From positions 1,116,001 to 1,180,000 of the forward strand of contig OX104130.1 of NCBI GenBank assembly GCA_944470555.2: a stretch of 64,000 bases of DNA, written 5' to 3'. Within the stretch, counting starts at the first letter, position 1. Every line of letters begins with the position of its first letter. The translations under genes and the position numbers were made by a program. The DNA is from Heterobilharzia americana (Eukaryota > Platyhelminthes > Trematoda > Strigeidida > Schistosomatidae). This document shows positions 45,661-56,948 of this stretch, piece after piece. The notes under the pieces were generated by a model. That model was not told the DNA's origin. It was given only the letters and a program-made list of their open reading frames with translations, and made no database searches.

Positions 45661-46685
45661 GTAATATAGCTTAGTAACCCATTGATGCACCCAGTGCCTA
45701 TATCCCATTTTTGGGATTTTTAAATGAAATAGTTGCATTAAGTTTCATCTACTCATGTAGCTGGGAATTGTATGCAGTCCTTCACCCTCCGTTCTTGATG
45801 TCAGACTGACTACATTTTTTAATGTGAACATGTAAGTTTGTCAGTGAGACAGTATTAGTTTTTACTACTTGGTCACATAAAATGTAATCATTTATCCAAT
45901 GGACAGGATTTTACAAGCACTTCCTAAATCTAGGCATGACATCTGAAATCCCTAGCAGATTAGTAAGTCTGTTGAGGAGGTGTTTCAGTTTTCAAGCTTC
46001 TTATTGTTTGTTTCATAAGCATTTATCATGTGCAAAGTAATTCCAATGGACTATAGTCTTAGTAACTTGATATAATCGTCTTCTTCTGGTGTAGATATAA
46101 CGGTGTAGTTCCTTTTCTGGAACTTCCACAAAGAAATAGTGTACACTCTGAAACGACTACGTAGGTCTATTGGATAACTAGTTTATGAAGGAAGTTTAGA
46201 TATTGCAGATACTCATAGGATAACTGCATTGGTTTAATCAAATACGGGACATATCTGTATGTAAAATCTCCATTACTCTTAATTTTCACTTCCGGTAGGT
46301 ACTGTCAAATTGCATGAGACTTAATGAATGCGTTTTTTCTACGTCTGATTTCTTTAGATTTATCATTAAAATGTTTTGATCATAAGTATTTTATCTGAAA
46401 AAACTGAGTGATAATGAATTATTTACTTAATTTTTCTTCTGTTGAAAATTATAAGATACTTCTCATAGGATACTGTTAAGTATTCTAAATTATATAGGTA
46501 CTAAGATCAGCAGGGTACTGTAATGAATGGAGTCCAAATTTACTTTTTCAGCTTTGGAACTGAACTCCGAGAACATGATTTGCACATTGCAAATAGGAAA
46601 ATGACGTAACCAAAAAGACGCAGCATTACAGAAAACGTTTACAAGCATAAAGCATCAACTGAAATCTGTTGCACAAAAGGTGGCC
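45661..46685. other. unrecognised intergenic DNA
   Basis: No gene or repeat recognised. Confidence 0.4.
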
Positions 46686-46689
46686 ATGG

Positions 46690-46870
46690 TGCCCCACTGG
46701 TTTTTTGAGCAGCGCTTCGGCATGTGCAGTTATGGGCACTGGATTCACGTCTAGGCCCAAAAAGGCTTCACTCATTGGGATGCAGGTACATCAAGTTGAC
46801 GAGTTCCAAATCAAAGGAGAAGTGCAGTTTAGATTCCACAGCTAGTCACTAAGCAGGCAATAAAAAAAGA
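46690..46870 (+). repeat. SINE-like family A copy
   Basis: Plus strand: CACTCATTGGGATGCAGGTA, CATCAAGTTGACGAGTTCC, then TAGATTCCACAGCTAGTCAC. The ribozyme core reads TTGACGA and its GAAA box has become GAGAAG, so it is inactive. Confidence 0.7.
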
Positions 46871-48019
46871 TACATTTCCATTCATTCATTTCAACTTTCA
46901 ACTATTGATTTCATGCAAATCATTTGCAGAAAAAGAGTGAATTCATAAATTTAAAACATCAGTAAATGTTTATAAAGCAAAAACGATCAAAGTTTCCTAT
47001 AAGGAACCTAGTCAGCTTTAGAGACATGGTATGAAAACGGGCTCTGTGAAAGTAAGACCACTAGAGTGCTACAACCCTAAGTTGCAAATATCATTTTTAC
47101 CACTGGTAAACAAGTTGGCTGATAATGTCATCTTCAAATCAAAAAAATGTGCGTACAAGTTAGTTCAGCTCTTTATTATTTACTTGTCTATTCTGAAAAA
47201 ACCTAGAAAAGTATCTTACGTGTGTAGTTGGAAGATTTCTTAATTTTTATTGATTCGTAAGTTAAAGATTCATAAGCTTCAACAGCTAACTTGAGAAAAA
47301 CTCAGTACAATATTTTTTAGAAATTCTGAATGAGAAAACAGATAAATACAATTGCGTATTACAGGATTTATAAAGAACAATCGAGGCTTTATGATGGCCA
47401 TGGTAAAGATAAAGGTGGAAACTACTTTTTACTGGAAACACTGCTAACGAAGTAAGAATAGAAGTGCAGCACCAGTTCAACAAGTGAAAATCCTTTGAAT
47501 TCAGTTCATTGAGTTCCTTTTGAGAAATCTTTCAAAATCCTCTACAACTTTTGATCAGTTCATGGAAAGGGAACGAGACCAATGCATTTAGGTATAACAG
47601 AAGCAACAGAACTCAGGAGTTGATAACAGTGCTGTATGTCCAGTACAGACCAAGTTCAACCTTTGTCTTTGCCATGGTTATCATAAAATGTTTACCATTT
47701 TAGATCAATCCTTTATTAAGTAATTTCACTTATTCATTTTCGTACTCTTAATTCTGATTGCTTAAAATGTTTATATGAGAAACTAATTTTGAACCAATCA
47801 AAAATTGCCTAAAAATGAATCTGACTTTACGTATATGTTTGAGTGAGATATTGTAAAGAATCTTGGTAAATGTAGAATAGAAATTCAGAAACCAATGATA
47901 CTTCAGTTGTCGTTTTCAAAAAAATTTATAAACCCCTATATAAATATTACATAGAAATTGTTTAGAAGAAAGTTTTCTAAATAATTTCAGCGTCGAAAAA
48001 ACTTCTTGATTCACAGAGC
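46871..48019. other. unrecognised intergenic DNA
   Basis: No gene or repeat recognised. Confidence 0.4.
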
Positions 48020-48066
48020 AACGTATATTATTTAGGGGTGATAAAATCACATAAAGAAAATTAAAA

Positions 48067-48109
48067 ATGAACACATATCTGTTGATATTCGCTATGCTAG
48101 CTGTCATTG
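48067..48109 (+). CDS. candidate first coding exon encoding a signal peptide
   Basis: An ATG opens 14 codons, MNTYLLIFAMLAVI, followed by the first base of a Gly codon and then the consensus splice donor GTAAGT (48110). A short polar start, a hydrophobic run and an immediate phase-1 donor are how first exons of schistosome micro-exon genes and many secreted-protein genes look. A TATA-like TATATTA lies at 48024-48030. A possible next exon is at 51619, where a polypyrimidine tract and CAG precede codons reading CIQVTNALPNRM; joined in phase these would complete a signal peptide with a cleavage-like TNA. No transcript evidence is available. A decayed PLE end sits 30 bp inside the putative intron. 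Confidence 0.35.
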
Positions 48110-48139
48110 GTAAGTTAGTAATGAAATAAGTAGATTTTT

Positions 48140-48295
48140 ATGCATGATGATGTATTTGTATATGTATGATTACTTAAATGTGTGAGCAGTAAATTTTGCT
48201 CTGCACGTCGTCTAGTAAATAATGTTGTATCACTGTGTCCTAGTTACATCAAATAAGCAATCTAATATTAAAGTATAATCTACCACAGTGCAATC
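48140..48295 (+). repeat. PLE-A terminal fragment without body
   Basis: TGTGAGCAGTAAATTTTGCT, AATAATGTTGTATCACTGTG, TACATCAAATAAGCAATCTA and TCTACCACAGTGCAATC follow the order of the PLE arms at 57-58 kb. If the upstream exon is real, this copy is inside its first intron. Confidence 0.7.
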
Positions 48296-50300
48296 AAATT
48301 TTTACTCACTTTCATTTTCGGGGAATTTCTTAGTTTGTGTTTTGTTCAAAAATACCATCTATAATAAGGCAAGAAATATGTGTATTTTTAGATGACATTT
48401 GAAACTTTTGACTCAGTATTCATTAGTTAGTTAACCTCTGTGGTGAAAATCGTTAGAGTCTCCAAGGTTTTTGAAACGTAAAAATGAAAGCATCATTATA
48501 TATATATATATACATGCCTTATGATTGATCACCAAACTTTTCAAGATATAATAGGGTAACCTTGTGAGAAATATTACTTACTTTGTGAAAGACCAGACTT
48601 TTCCATATTGTCCAACTGCAGTGGCCTTCTGCATAGATCTTATTGGCTATCAGAAAGATTAATATTTTGCTATACAATTAAAATTTTGGTCTGCAAAAGA
48701 CGACGGCTTTAGCAAAAAATATGTAGATTTCTTTGAACAGTGTAAGCAGAAATCTGGACTTCGAGATGAAAACTAGGGATATCCAGTGTCTGTCACCGGT
48801 ATTTTGATATTTTTTTGTGAAAAACTTTATCAGAAAACTGCACAAATTCAAAGTTTGGGCAAGACAATGTTACAGCAACCCCATTATATCTAGTATAGGT
48901 TATCAGAATTTTTGTGATGCAGTCGGGTAGCCAGGTAGAGAAAGGTCTACCATGAAAATACTTACATTGCATGCTTCAATATAGTAAAGCTCTGGAATTT
49001 ACGAAACATAAACGAGATTTTTTATTTTTCTTCAAAATATAAAACTTTTGCACTCTCAACTGAAGCTGCTTAAGATTTTAGTAGGAAGAAAGTTTAAAGA
49101 AACAAGTTGAAAAAGTCCGAAAATCAGCGTAATGAAATAATTTGACGATTTTACACATCAGCGTTTTTAATCATAGTGGTAATTCATGTAATAAAACCTT
49201 ATTTTCAATGTTGTAACAGTTCACCGATTCGTAAAAGCTGATAAACAGAAACTTTTCATTTCGAAATTGTAAATATTTAGGTATTATCAGTTACAATAAA
49301 CTAGATGTAATGGATATACATACTGAGATAAGAGTCTGTGTACATGAATTATCATATTTCGTAGATAAGATGGCATTAACTCTAAATTGTTCATCTTTTT
49401 ACGAATATGGAAAATAAAACTGACGCAAGTACACGCATACAGTAATCCCTCTTTCTATATTACAATTTATTCTATGTAAATAATACTAACTGCCAAAAAA
49501 ACCTTCGAAACATGATACACGAGAGTCGTGTAGATTTAGTCGCTTGTGAGTGTATGAAAAAGAGACAAGTGAACATAAAAAGGTCGTGTCTCAGTCAGAA
49601 CAGCTTTTATCGAAAAATGCGGCTAAGGATTATTTTTTTTCTTACCAACTCCAATCGTCATCTTCGTTGCTAAAAATTTGAGAGTGATTTTTTCTAGCCT
49701 GACCGACGTATGTGAAATATTTACAAGAATCTGACAGTTACACATTCACTACTTTGATAAAATGTTATTTCTCCACGGTACATAGAAAAACTATCACCCA
49801 GCCGATTTCATTCCCAAACATTACTTAATGGTTTAGAGTTGAGCGTTTTGCGCATATATGTTGTAATCTTTGTACAAACAGATATAACTGTGAAGTGATT
49901 GGACAATAATATCATTATGTAATCATCGAATGTTGAAAATACAATGAATGTACCAATTTAACTGATATTTTGATCCGATTTTTAATCAGATCATAAATAT
50001 CCAGGCCAGAGCTGTTACGAATGCCCTGAAAGAAGTTGAGCACCAAGTCGGGTTGATTCATTTCATCGGTAAGCTTTAATATAATCCCCGGGTGGACTAT
50101 ATTAAAACGTACCCATATAACGAAGATGCAACTACGATTTTTTCTTCGTTGATTGGACCAAATAGGTCGGTCTTTATTGGTATATGGGCGCTCATGAGTA
50201 AAGCTCAATATCGCCTGTAGTTTCACCTTGATGAACAGAGGATAACAGTGAAGCCCAGGTAGTAAGTTTCGTCTTCTTTGCGATTCGTCAGCTGAATATA
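48296..50300. other. unrecognised DNA
   Basis: Includes a short TA run (48498-48512). A 103-codon minus frame (49915-50226) shows no domain. An acceptor-like tract ends at CTGCAG near 48620 but is followed by only 13 open codons. Nothing supportable. Confidence 0.4.
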
Positions 50301-50304
50301 GCTG

Positions 50305-50400
50305 CCTACTAGTGACTAGTCTGAGGTTCGAGTCCTACTGGGAGTATAGTCAGGCCTATACTTTCAACGTCTGACGATTTACTGGATTAACCAACAATAT
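50305..50400 (+). repeat. SINE-like family A head fragment
   Basis: GAGGTTCGAGTCCTACTGGG is a good B box of the family. Only a degraded CTGACGATTT remains of the hammerhead part. Confidence 0.5.
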
Positions 50401-51190
50401 AAGTAAAAAAATATATTTCTAGCACATCATGACAGAGTGAAAACAAATTTTTCGAACGCAACAGAATCATGTGTTACCGAATTCACAAAGAAGAGGAATC
50501 AATCATCAAACATGTACAGACTTGTACATCCTGCATATTTTTGGTCAGCTCTGGAAAGATGAACATTGTCATAACAGTAGGCATTTGTTTTTACGATTCT
50601 GAATAGTTGTTTGCTTCGAATCATCATAATCATTGGGTGCTATTATTGAGTATTTATTTGCATTCCTCACTTGGATTACGTCACTAATTATAATTTTTTG
50701 TCACAATTTTGAAGCGTAAACTTGTTTGAAATGAATCACTAATGGATGAAGAACTGCCTGAGCAATCACCTGTCATAATTGTTGTATACATTCCTGCATT
50801 TAAAGAAATATTTCTCATAAAGACTACTTACAGAAATCATGTGATTCCCTTAAAATTATCAACCTTACTGAACAGATGAATGAGAAATTATTATTAAAAA
50901 ACAGATTCGTGTCAGTTAAACAAAGGTTATTATTACTGTGGTAACTAGTGAATTCTCACCTTCTCATCTTTCTCAAAATATTGTTAATAAGTTTAACTAA
51001 TCCTAATTCCCATCCATATTTATACTGACTATTGTTTCATGTGAATGCGTAACTTCATCTACTTTTTGATTGCCATATTTCACTCATTCTTGAACATTTA
51101 GCACCTGTTATGTAAGTTGACGAATTTATTGCTTACATTTCCTTTGTGCTGTGAGTTGCAATGTTTTGCTGATCTTTAAAGTACTAACTG
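50401..51190. other. unrecognised DNA
   Basis: No gene recognised. A 10-base segment at 51102-51111 is framed by a pyrimidine-rich acceptor (ATTTAG) and a GTAAGT donor. Confidence 0.35.
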
Positions 51191-51194
51191 ATAC

Positions 51195-51535
51195 ACGTTT
51201 GGGAACTTGCGGGCACTGTATAGTTGTCTCGTTCTAGTTTGGGATTCCTCAGTAGTGCCCCCACTTGACTCCTAAATTAGTCAAACTCAGAACCTTCAGA
51301 TTTTACGGCAAAAGCGTTGACCATTCAGTCGCTATGTTGAAGTCCAGTGGTTCAGAGTCTGCAGCTTCTTCCACTTTGTGATGTAGCATGGATATTCCCC
51401 GTGTACTTAATTCTATCTCTGGCGGATTCAGGAGTGCGTACTACTGAGAAGTCACATAAGAGGATGAAACAGCTGTTCAGTGCCCTTAGGTTTTCTATAG
51501 TTTTCCAAATGATCTCATTCCATAATGGAAATAAA
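51195..51535. repeat. composite family B unit
   Basis: Minus-strand piece 51195-51345. On that strand GGCACT before the core and AGTGCC after it can pair over six bases, and the core reads CTGAGGA, but GAAA has become GAGA. Plus-strand piece 51400-51535 has GCGTACTACTGAGAAGTC, GATGAAACAGC and TTTTCTATAGTTTTCCAAA. Confidence 0.65.
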
Positions 51536-51618
51536 TAAAATCCCTACAGATCTCAAACTAAACTAACTGATAAGGTATGTTCTTGCTTTTCTTAGTGATC
51601 ATTGCTTTATTTGTTCAG

Positions 51619-51716
51619 GTTGTATTCAAGTGACAAACGCCCTACCAAATAGAATGAGATCATCTTATTATACAAATGGTGTTCTCATTGCCTTATTCAA
51701 GCGGTTACTGTGTTAA
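51619..51716 (+). CDS. candidate second exon of the 48.1-kb gene
   Basis: Preceded by a pyrimidine-rich tract and TTTGTTCAG. Entered in phase 1 after the exon at 48109, it reads GCIQVTNALPNRMRSSYYTN and runs open to a TAA at 51714-51716. A 60-base symmetrical exon ending before GTGTTC (51679) is also possible, but that donor is poor. The link to the first exon rests only on phase and on the completed signal peptide. The 3.5-kb intron would contain several repeats. Confidence 0.2.
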
Positions 51717-51719
51717 TCA

Positions 51720-53255
51720 GTGAACTTGATTTAACTCACTAAGTGCAATTATTGTCACTTTTTTAAGTGTACGGGTTGTGACAAATAGAGTTGTACAGTT
51801 GATGGGTGATTGAGGCCGAACGGAAACATGGTTTACTGCAAAACTAGGATCAACAGCATGAGAACTAGTTGTGTGGTGTTCTTTCGAATGCATTTCGAAA
51901 CCCAACAACTTAATGATTATCTGTTTGGTTTACGTCAACGTCCCCTAAATTACACAGAAATGGATCTGCGAGTAGTGGCAAAACACAAAATATAACCAAT
52001 TAAGTTTTAACCACAATGTGGAAATAACCAGATCTGGTCAGCAACCTGGTCTCTTTGACAGAGCACCAGGTTAATAACCCTGAGAGTGCTACTTTGAATT
52101 TTGCCGCTGCTCAGATCTCAATCAACAAAACACTTACACCTTTGACAAGGTGCTCAAAAAATGGAGTAAACTAGCCGATAACTTTGTGCAGGATCTCTAA
52201 TGGATCGAGCCAAAATCACCAAGATCATGCATATGCATACAGCATTTCTTAGCAATTTTCCTTATCAAAATGATTTACCAAATGTGAAATGAAAGTCAAC
52301 TAATTAGCCTGGTTATTGTCTGTGAAAATCTGACAGAAATTACACTGAAATAAAATGTATTTTAATTATCAAAAGAATCTGTATACTGATGAGTAGTATT
52401 TTTACACTCTGCATCGTTTTTTCTCTTGCAGCTTGGTTATGAAGTTTTAACCCATATCGTGTACGCTTATCTTAGCTGCAAAGTATCAAAAGTGGTATCC
52501 TACACATGCACATTTGTGATTCTGTACTCCGTGCAATTCCCTAATGTCACTATCCACAAATAAAGAATTCTCTAGGCTTTGAGAAGAAAGCATCGACCCA
52601 ACATCTTCCTGCGTTTTCCCTGCTCATCAGTATACCCTCTTGGGAATACACTCACGCACACACACACAAACACATGGATACATGAAGTTCCTAACTATAT
52701 TCTTTTAAAAATTATTCATATGATAAACCGTACTGTTTGTTTGTTTGTAGTGACTTTTTTCTGTGAAAACTAAATAACTTGTTTAAAGGAATAATATAAC
52801 ACTAAAAGAAAGTACGCAGATGAAATTAAACACAGAAAGTAAGTAGCGCAATAATGACAAAAAAAAAACAAAAATGATATTCATTAGGGTATTTTAACAA
52901 AACTATCATTTTTTCCTCTCTGCCCGAAAACAGAAAATAAAGGAGACAGAGTACGTGTGGAAGGAAGAACAAATGAAATTTTCCTCCCATATGTTCACTT
53001 TAAGTTTTAGAGGTAATAAATGTGGATACTTCAAGATTTCATGATTGGTATTTTGTTGAAGTACTTAATTGTAATGAAGGCTAACGATCAGTTTTGACAT
53101 GAAATCCCACTACAACTTTGCAAATATCCATCATCATTATTAATTATCAATGTTTGCATGTTGGATCCATGTGTAAACTTAAGTTCAGATCCTTCAGATT
53201 ACTCAATGCATCGTTCTTGTCAGAATGTTGTTTATTCACACAACTCTGAGACCCA
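51720..53255. other. unrecognised DNA
   Basis: A good acceptor (TTTTTTCTCTTGCAG ending at 52432) precedes 43 open codons starting LGYEVLTHIVYAYLSCKVSK in phase 0. I could not connect this frame to the upstream candidate exons. A CA-rich run lies at 52654-52674. Confidence 0.3.
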
Positions 53256-53259
53256 ACCT

Positions 53260-53330
53260 AGTAACAACTAAAATAACCAGCTGGGCTTCTCAATTTTGAC
53301 TGGAAAGGGTCTTTATTGTTTTATCAAATG
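53260..53330 (+). repeat. repeat D fragment
   Basis: AACTAAAATAACCAGCTGGG followed by TTGACTGGAAAGGGTCTTT matches the wording at 61730-61860. Confidence 0.5.
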
Positions 53331-53574
53331 AAGAAACTTAATTGACTATTTGAGTAGTTGTTATCGTAGTCGATCTTATGATTTCACTCATTATTTTTTC
53401 ATAGACGAAAGTGATTAGTCTTACACTCTCATAATAATGCATTTATCTAGTCATGAATGAGCGTTTGAATGCAGTACGCTTTCGTACGTCACGGTAATAC
53501 AATGTCACAATTACAATTCTTGCTGCTCCTGAAGGGGTTGTTATTCCATAATTGGCTAGTAGATTATGATTTGG

Positions 53575-53710
53575 TATTTGAAGTGGTTTCCACTGATTTC
53601 CAGTCTGACTGGGGTTCCATCTCTTACTGTGATGCAGATACATCCGGCTGATGAGTCCCAAATAGGACGAAAAGTGCTTCCTGCATTCTAGTGCCACTAA
53701 CCACCAAGCA
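53575..53710 (+). repeat. SINE-like family A copy with intact ribozyme core
   Basis: Carries the family order: a tRNA-like remnant, ACATCCGG, the hammerhead and CTGCATTCTAGTGCCACTAA. Its ribozyme is annotated separately. Confidence 0.8.
53641..53690 (+). ncRNA. hammerhead ribozyme (type I, Sm-alpha-like)
   Basis: CTGATGA at 53648-53654, helix II GTCC/GGAC (53655-53658 and 53665-53668), GAAA at 53669-53672, a short helix III and a UUC cleavage triplet ending at 53680. Helix I pairs TCCGG with CTGCA, with one G-U pair and one mismatch. All invariant core residues are present; among the family A copies this is the only such case. Helices I and III are weaker than expected for the family, so activity may be low. 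In schistosomes this RNA self-cleaves multimeric satellite transcripts. Confidence 0.8.
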
Positions 53711-55110
53711 AACCTGAGGCAAAAGTTGTAATCAGTGCTAAGTATGAAAATAAGCTCGCTATTGCATTTCCCTAAGAACTAAAACTACTGATGCAATATC
53801 CTGTTGATTGAAAAGTCTTAAGTAGCATAAAAGTGGCGTTGTATCGAAACCAATTCTGGATACATGGCTAAAAGCTTTGCAAACAACCACTTAGACAACC
53901 CCATCAGCCTCATTCTTTTTATATGGGTAGAGTCAACCGGTAGGAAATCCTGGACCTTAGTTACATGTTTGTTGAAATTCGTCAGCAAGGAGCATTTACA
54001 ACCTCAAAGCAACTGACACTGCATCAAAGGTTCGAAGTAATATCATTATTGAACTGAATGGCATTCTCCCTGATAACACCAAGAAACATAGGCCAAGGGA
54101 TTCATGCCGACTACCACCAGCCATCTAACATCAATTCAAGTACACTGTGATGTTCAGTCGCCTAGCCTGATGACCACGCTTCAAACCGACTGATGCAATG
54201 TGATCAGCATTTAGGACTAGACAACATGAAGTTGGTTACTTTGCAATGACCAAGCAATATTCCATTCATTCTGTATTCAATCTGTAATAAGAGTATTCAC
54301 TCAGTTTCCCTAGTGAACGCGAGATTTCAACTTTAATCGCATGTCAGGGTCAGCTAGTGGAAGATGTAAGCTTACCATGCAGGTAACCTGTTCTACGATT
54401 GATCGAGATAAACGTATATGGTCTGAACAGCCAGGTTGCGTCATGCATCAAAAAGCACTGACTACAGCCAACAGTCTGTTATATAAATCTGTAAACAGTT
54501 GCTGGATAAATAGACTAATTAACAACATGATTATCTACAAAGCTTTCACCGTGATCTGTAGATTTTGCTAGCTAAATCAGAACCATCTGAACACCAGACA
54601 GCTGTTCAATGCCAGGCTAATCGCTGATGTACGTGATTGAGCGGCTTCAAATGAAAAACTCAATTGAAACCAAAGACAGACAGTTCGAAAACTAAACAAT
54701 ATGTCAACGTAGACCGTGCAATGTGTAAATCATTTGAAAATTGATCATCGCATATCACTGCTGGGCAAACATTTAGCTTGTTGGATGACAGGAATTCACT
54801 CAGTTTGTGCCAGAATTCGGGAACAGAGAAGAGCAGTAGGAAACACTAGGTAAAAAATCAACAAGTTCACATATTATATTTGTGTTTATCAATCAAAGTA
54901 ATCAACAACAGCTACCGTAACAAAAATATTACGGCAATGCAATCTTTAAAAGTAAAAACGGAGAACGGAACGAGAGAATAATAAATAAGCAAACACTATC
55001 AGAGCATCTGCGAGGGAGCTCATCTCGTTACAGACATTAAGATGACTGACCCGATTCGGCAACAGTAAATTCCAAGCATCAGTAAACAACAAATGATAGC
55101 AGTTGTACGA
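53711..55110. other. unrecognised intergenic DNA
   Basis: No gene or repeat recognised. The 76-codon frame at 54341-54571 has no signature. Confidence 0.4.
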
Positions 55111-55114
55111 GAGG

Positions 55115-55330
55115 TGGCTATCGTGCCTCAGTGGCCTGATGGAAAACGCGTTGGCGTTTGAAGCCGTGGTCACTGGGTTCGGTGAGAACGCTGTCACTCA
55201 CTAAGGTTAAGGTACATCCAGCTGACAAGTCTCAAGTATGAGGAAATGCACGCCCTGCATTCCACCATAAGCCACCAGTAAGACTACAATGTGAAGGATT
55301 TCCTAGCATTATCGAAGGGTCTGTGTAGCA
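55115..55330 (+). repeat. SINE-like family A copy, near complete
   Basis: The tRNA-like head (TGCCTCAGTGGCCTGATGGA, CACTGGGTTCGGTGAG) is followed by CATCCAGCTGACAAGTCTC, GAGGAAATGC, CCTGCATTCCACC and a 3' end near 55300-55325. The core has CTGACAA, a G-to-A change at the invariant eighth position, so it is inactive. It shows the promoter-plus-ribozyme layout best. Confidence 0.75.
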
Positions 55331-56285
55331 CCTTCTCTGCAAACAGAGGTCCAGCAATCGGACTCAGTATAGCGAAAGTAACTGTCAGTAGCAAAGAAGA
55401 AGAATGAGAAGGGTTCCAAAGACGATGAAATTATATTTGAGTAGCACTTCAATTTCGTGTCAGTAAAAGAAAATACGTAGTTAAACTTATCATCACCAAT
55501 GGATCAATTTCATACTTCAAATAAATGAAAATAATAGATACACAATCTTTTTGAGTTCTTCAGCTTATATTAAATAACATACCTGTACGAATGTTTGTGT
55601 AGGTGCGTGTATGCATGATGATATACATGCCGTACTTAGCAAATTCATGCTGCTAGAAGTACAACCCAACTTTAAATAAAGTTACTCAAAGTGGTCAAAC
55701 CGACTGAAGGAAAGAAAACATTTTTATCAGTTACCGAGTAGTAAAGGGTAATGAAAAGCAAGCGACTCATTGAGTATAATGAGCTAAGACAATGGAATAG
55801 CGGAAACGTTTTCAGTAACATTTAGTAACATGTTATACTATCGCTAAACTGATCACTTATCTCTCTTATGTGAGAAAACATTTGTTTCTGTTTGTTTTTC
55901 CTGAGAGAAAAGAATACTGACATGAAGAATAATAGACAATTCATAAATTCTTTATTTATGATAGTTGAACAAACAATTTTTTACAATAAAAATAATTTTA
56001 GTGAATTTTACAGAAAAAAACATGTTAAGGTACATGAAAATTTAGTTATCTTAAACCATTCATCTCAGAGGTGATAAATGTCTTTGAGTTCAACAAGTTT
56101 GCTTCAGTATTCTGTATTGAACACACTATTATGTTTCCTCTATAAAAAATTTTAACATCTTGTTATCACGATAATTGTTCATTTAACTACCGACGCACAT
56201 TTTTGGTTTGTGAATTGACTGAAGCATCTGAATCACTAAATTTCAAGACCAAGGTCGTATGTGCTTGTTTGAAGGACCAATCAAC
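55331..56285. other. unrecognised intergenic DNA
   Basis: No gene or repeat recognised. Confidence 0.4.
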
Positions 56286-56318
56286 TTCGTGAGTTTCTCA
56301 AGGCCGCTGCAACAGCTG

Positions 56319-56334
56319 TTAAAATAACCAATTA
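56319..56334. repeat. target-site duplication of RTE copy 3, left
   Basis: The 16 bases ttaaaataaccaatta recur exactly at 56523-56538. Confidence 0.9.
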
Positions 56335-56522
56335 TTATTGTTATTATTTGTCCTTTTGGTTCCTAGTAGAAGATAGGTCTTCAGTAGCACGTCTCCATTT
56401 CACTCTCTTCTCTGCAGTCTGGCTCAGACTGGCGCCACGACAGCCCATAAGCTTTCATTTCTTCCTCACACCATCTCCTCCACGTCACCCTCGGTAGCCT
56501 AACTCGCGTTTCCCAAATGGGA
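56335..56522 (-). mobile_element. severely 5'-truncated RTE-type LINE, copy 3
   Basis: 188 bp on the minus strand, equivalent to the last part of the element at 33725. On the plus strand it has an ATTATTGTTATTATTTG tail, GGTTCCTAGTAGAAGATAGG, CGACAGCCCATAAGCTTTCA, and ends after TTTCCCAAATGGGA. It is flanked by an exact 16-bp duplication. Confidence 0.9.
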
Positions 56523-56538
56523 TTAAAATAACCAATTA
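56523..56538. repeat. target-site duplication of RTE copy 3, right
   Basis: Exact match to 56319-56334. Confidence 0.9.
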
Positions 56539-56575
56539 AGTTTCGCTAGTTCGTCTCGAGAGTTATTTTTTCACA

Positions 56576-56948
56576 TAGTATTCGGACTCAAATTAGCAGG
56601 CTAAAGAATAATATTCGATTACTCGTATATTGTAACTTGCAGAGTTAAGAAAAAAGTCAAGGGATAAAGTTTCCTTGTATTCCAAACACTATACAAATAC
56701 AAAGCTTCCAGAATCTTGTCTTTGTAGAGTTTGAGGAAATGCGGAAAAGCCCTAAGAGGGAATATATTTCGTCTAGGCCACTTTTTTCCGATGACATTAC
56801 TTGGTAGCTTCAATTTCTTAGATAAATGTTATGAAACAAACATTTCAGTTTTCTAAATCTATGAAATATTTGCTCATGGACATAATAATTAATGAAGTGA
56901 TATTACTTTTAGTAATGCAAAAATTCCCACTTAGACATTTAGTAAAAC
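56576..56948. other. unrecognised DNA
   Basis: No gene recognised. ATATTACTTTTAGT at 56900-56913 recurs at 57015-57028, just beyond the palindrome. Confidence 0.4.

Larger units (their letters stand above)
56288..56575 (+). repeat. repeat D copy interrupted by an RTE insertion
   Basis: CAAGGCCGCTGCAACAGCTG then TTAAAATAACCAATTA on the left; AGTTTCGCTAGTTCGTCTCG on the right. Removing the insertion at 56335-56522 restores a sequence like 61690-61760. Confidence 0.6.

Noticed and set aside
48598..48655. Acceptor-like tract with 13 open codons as an exon of the 48.1-kb candidate
   Set aside because: It reaches a stop quickly and lacks a donor.
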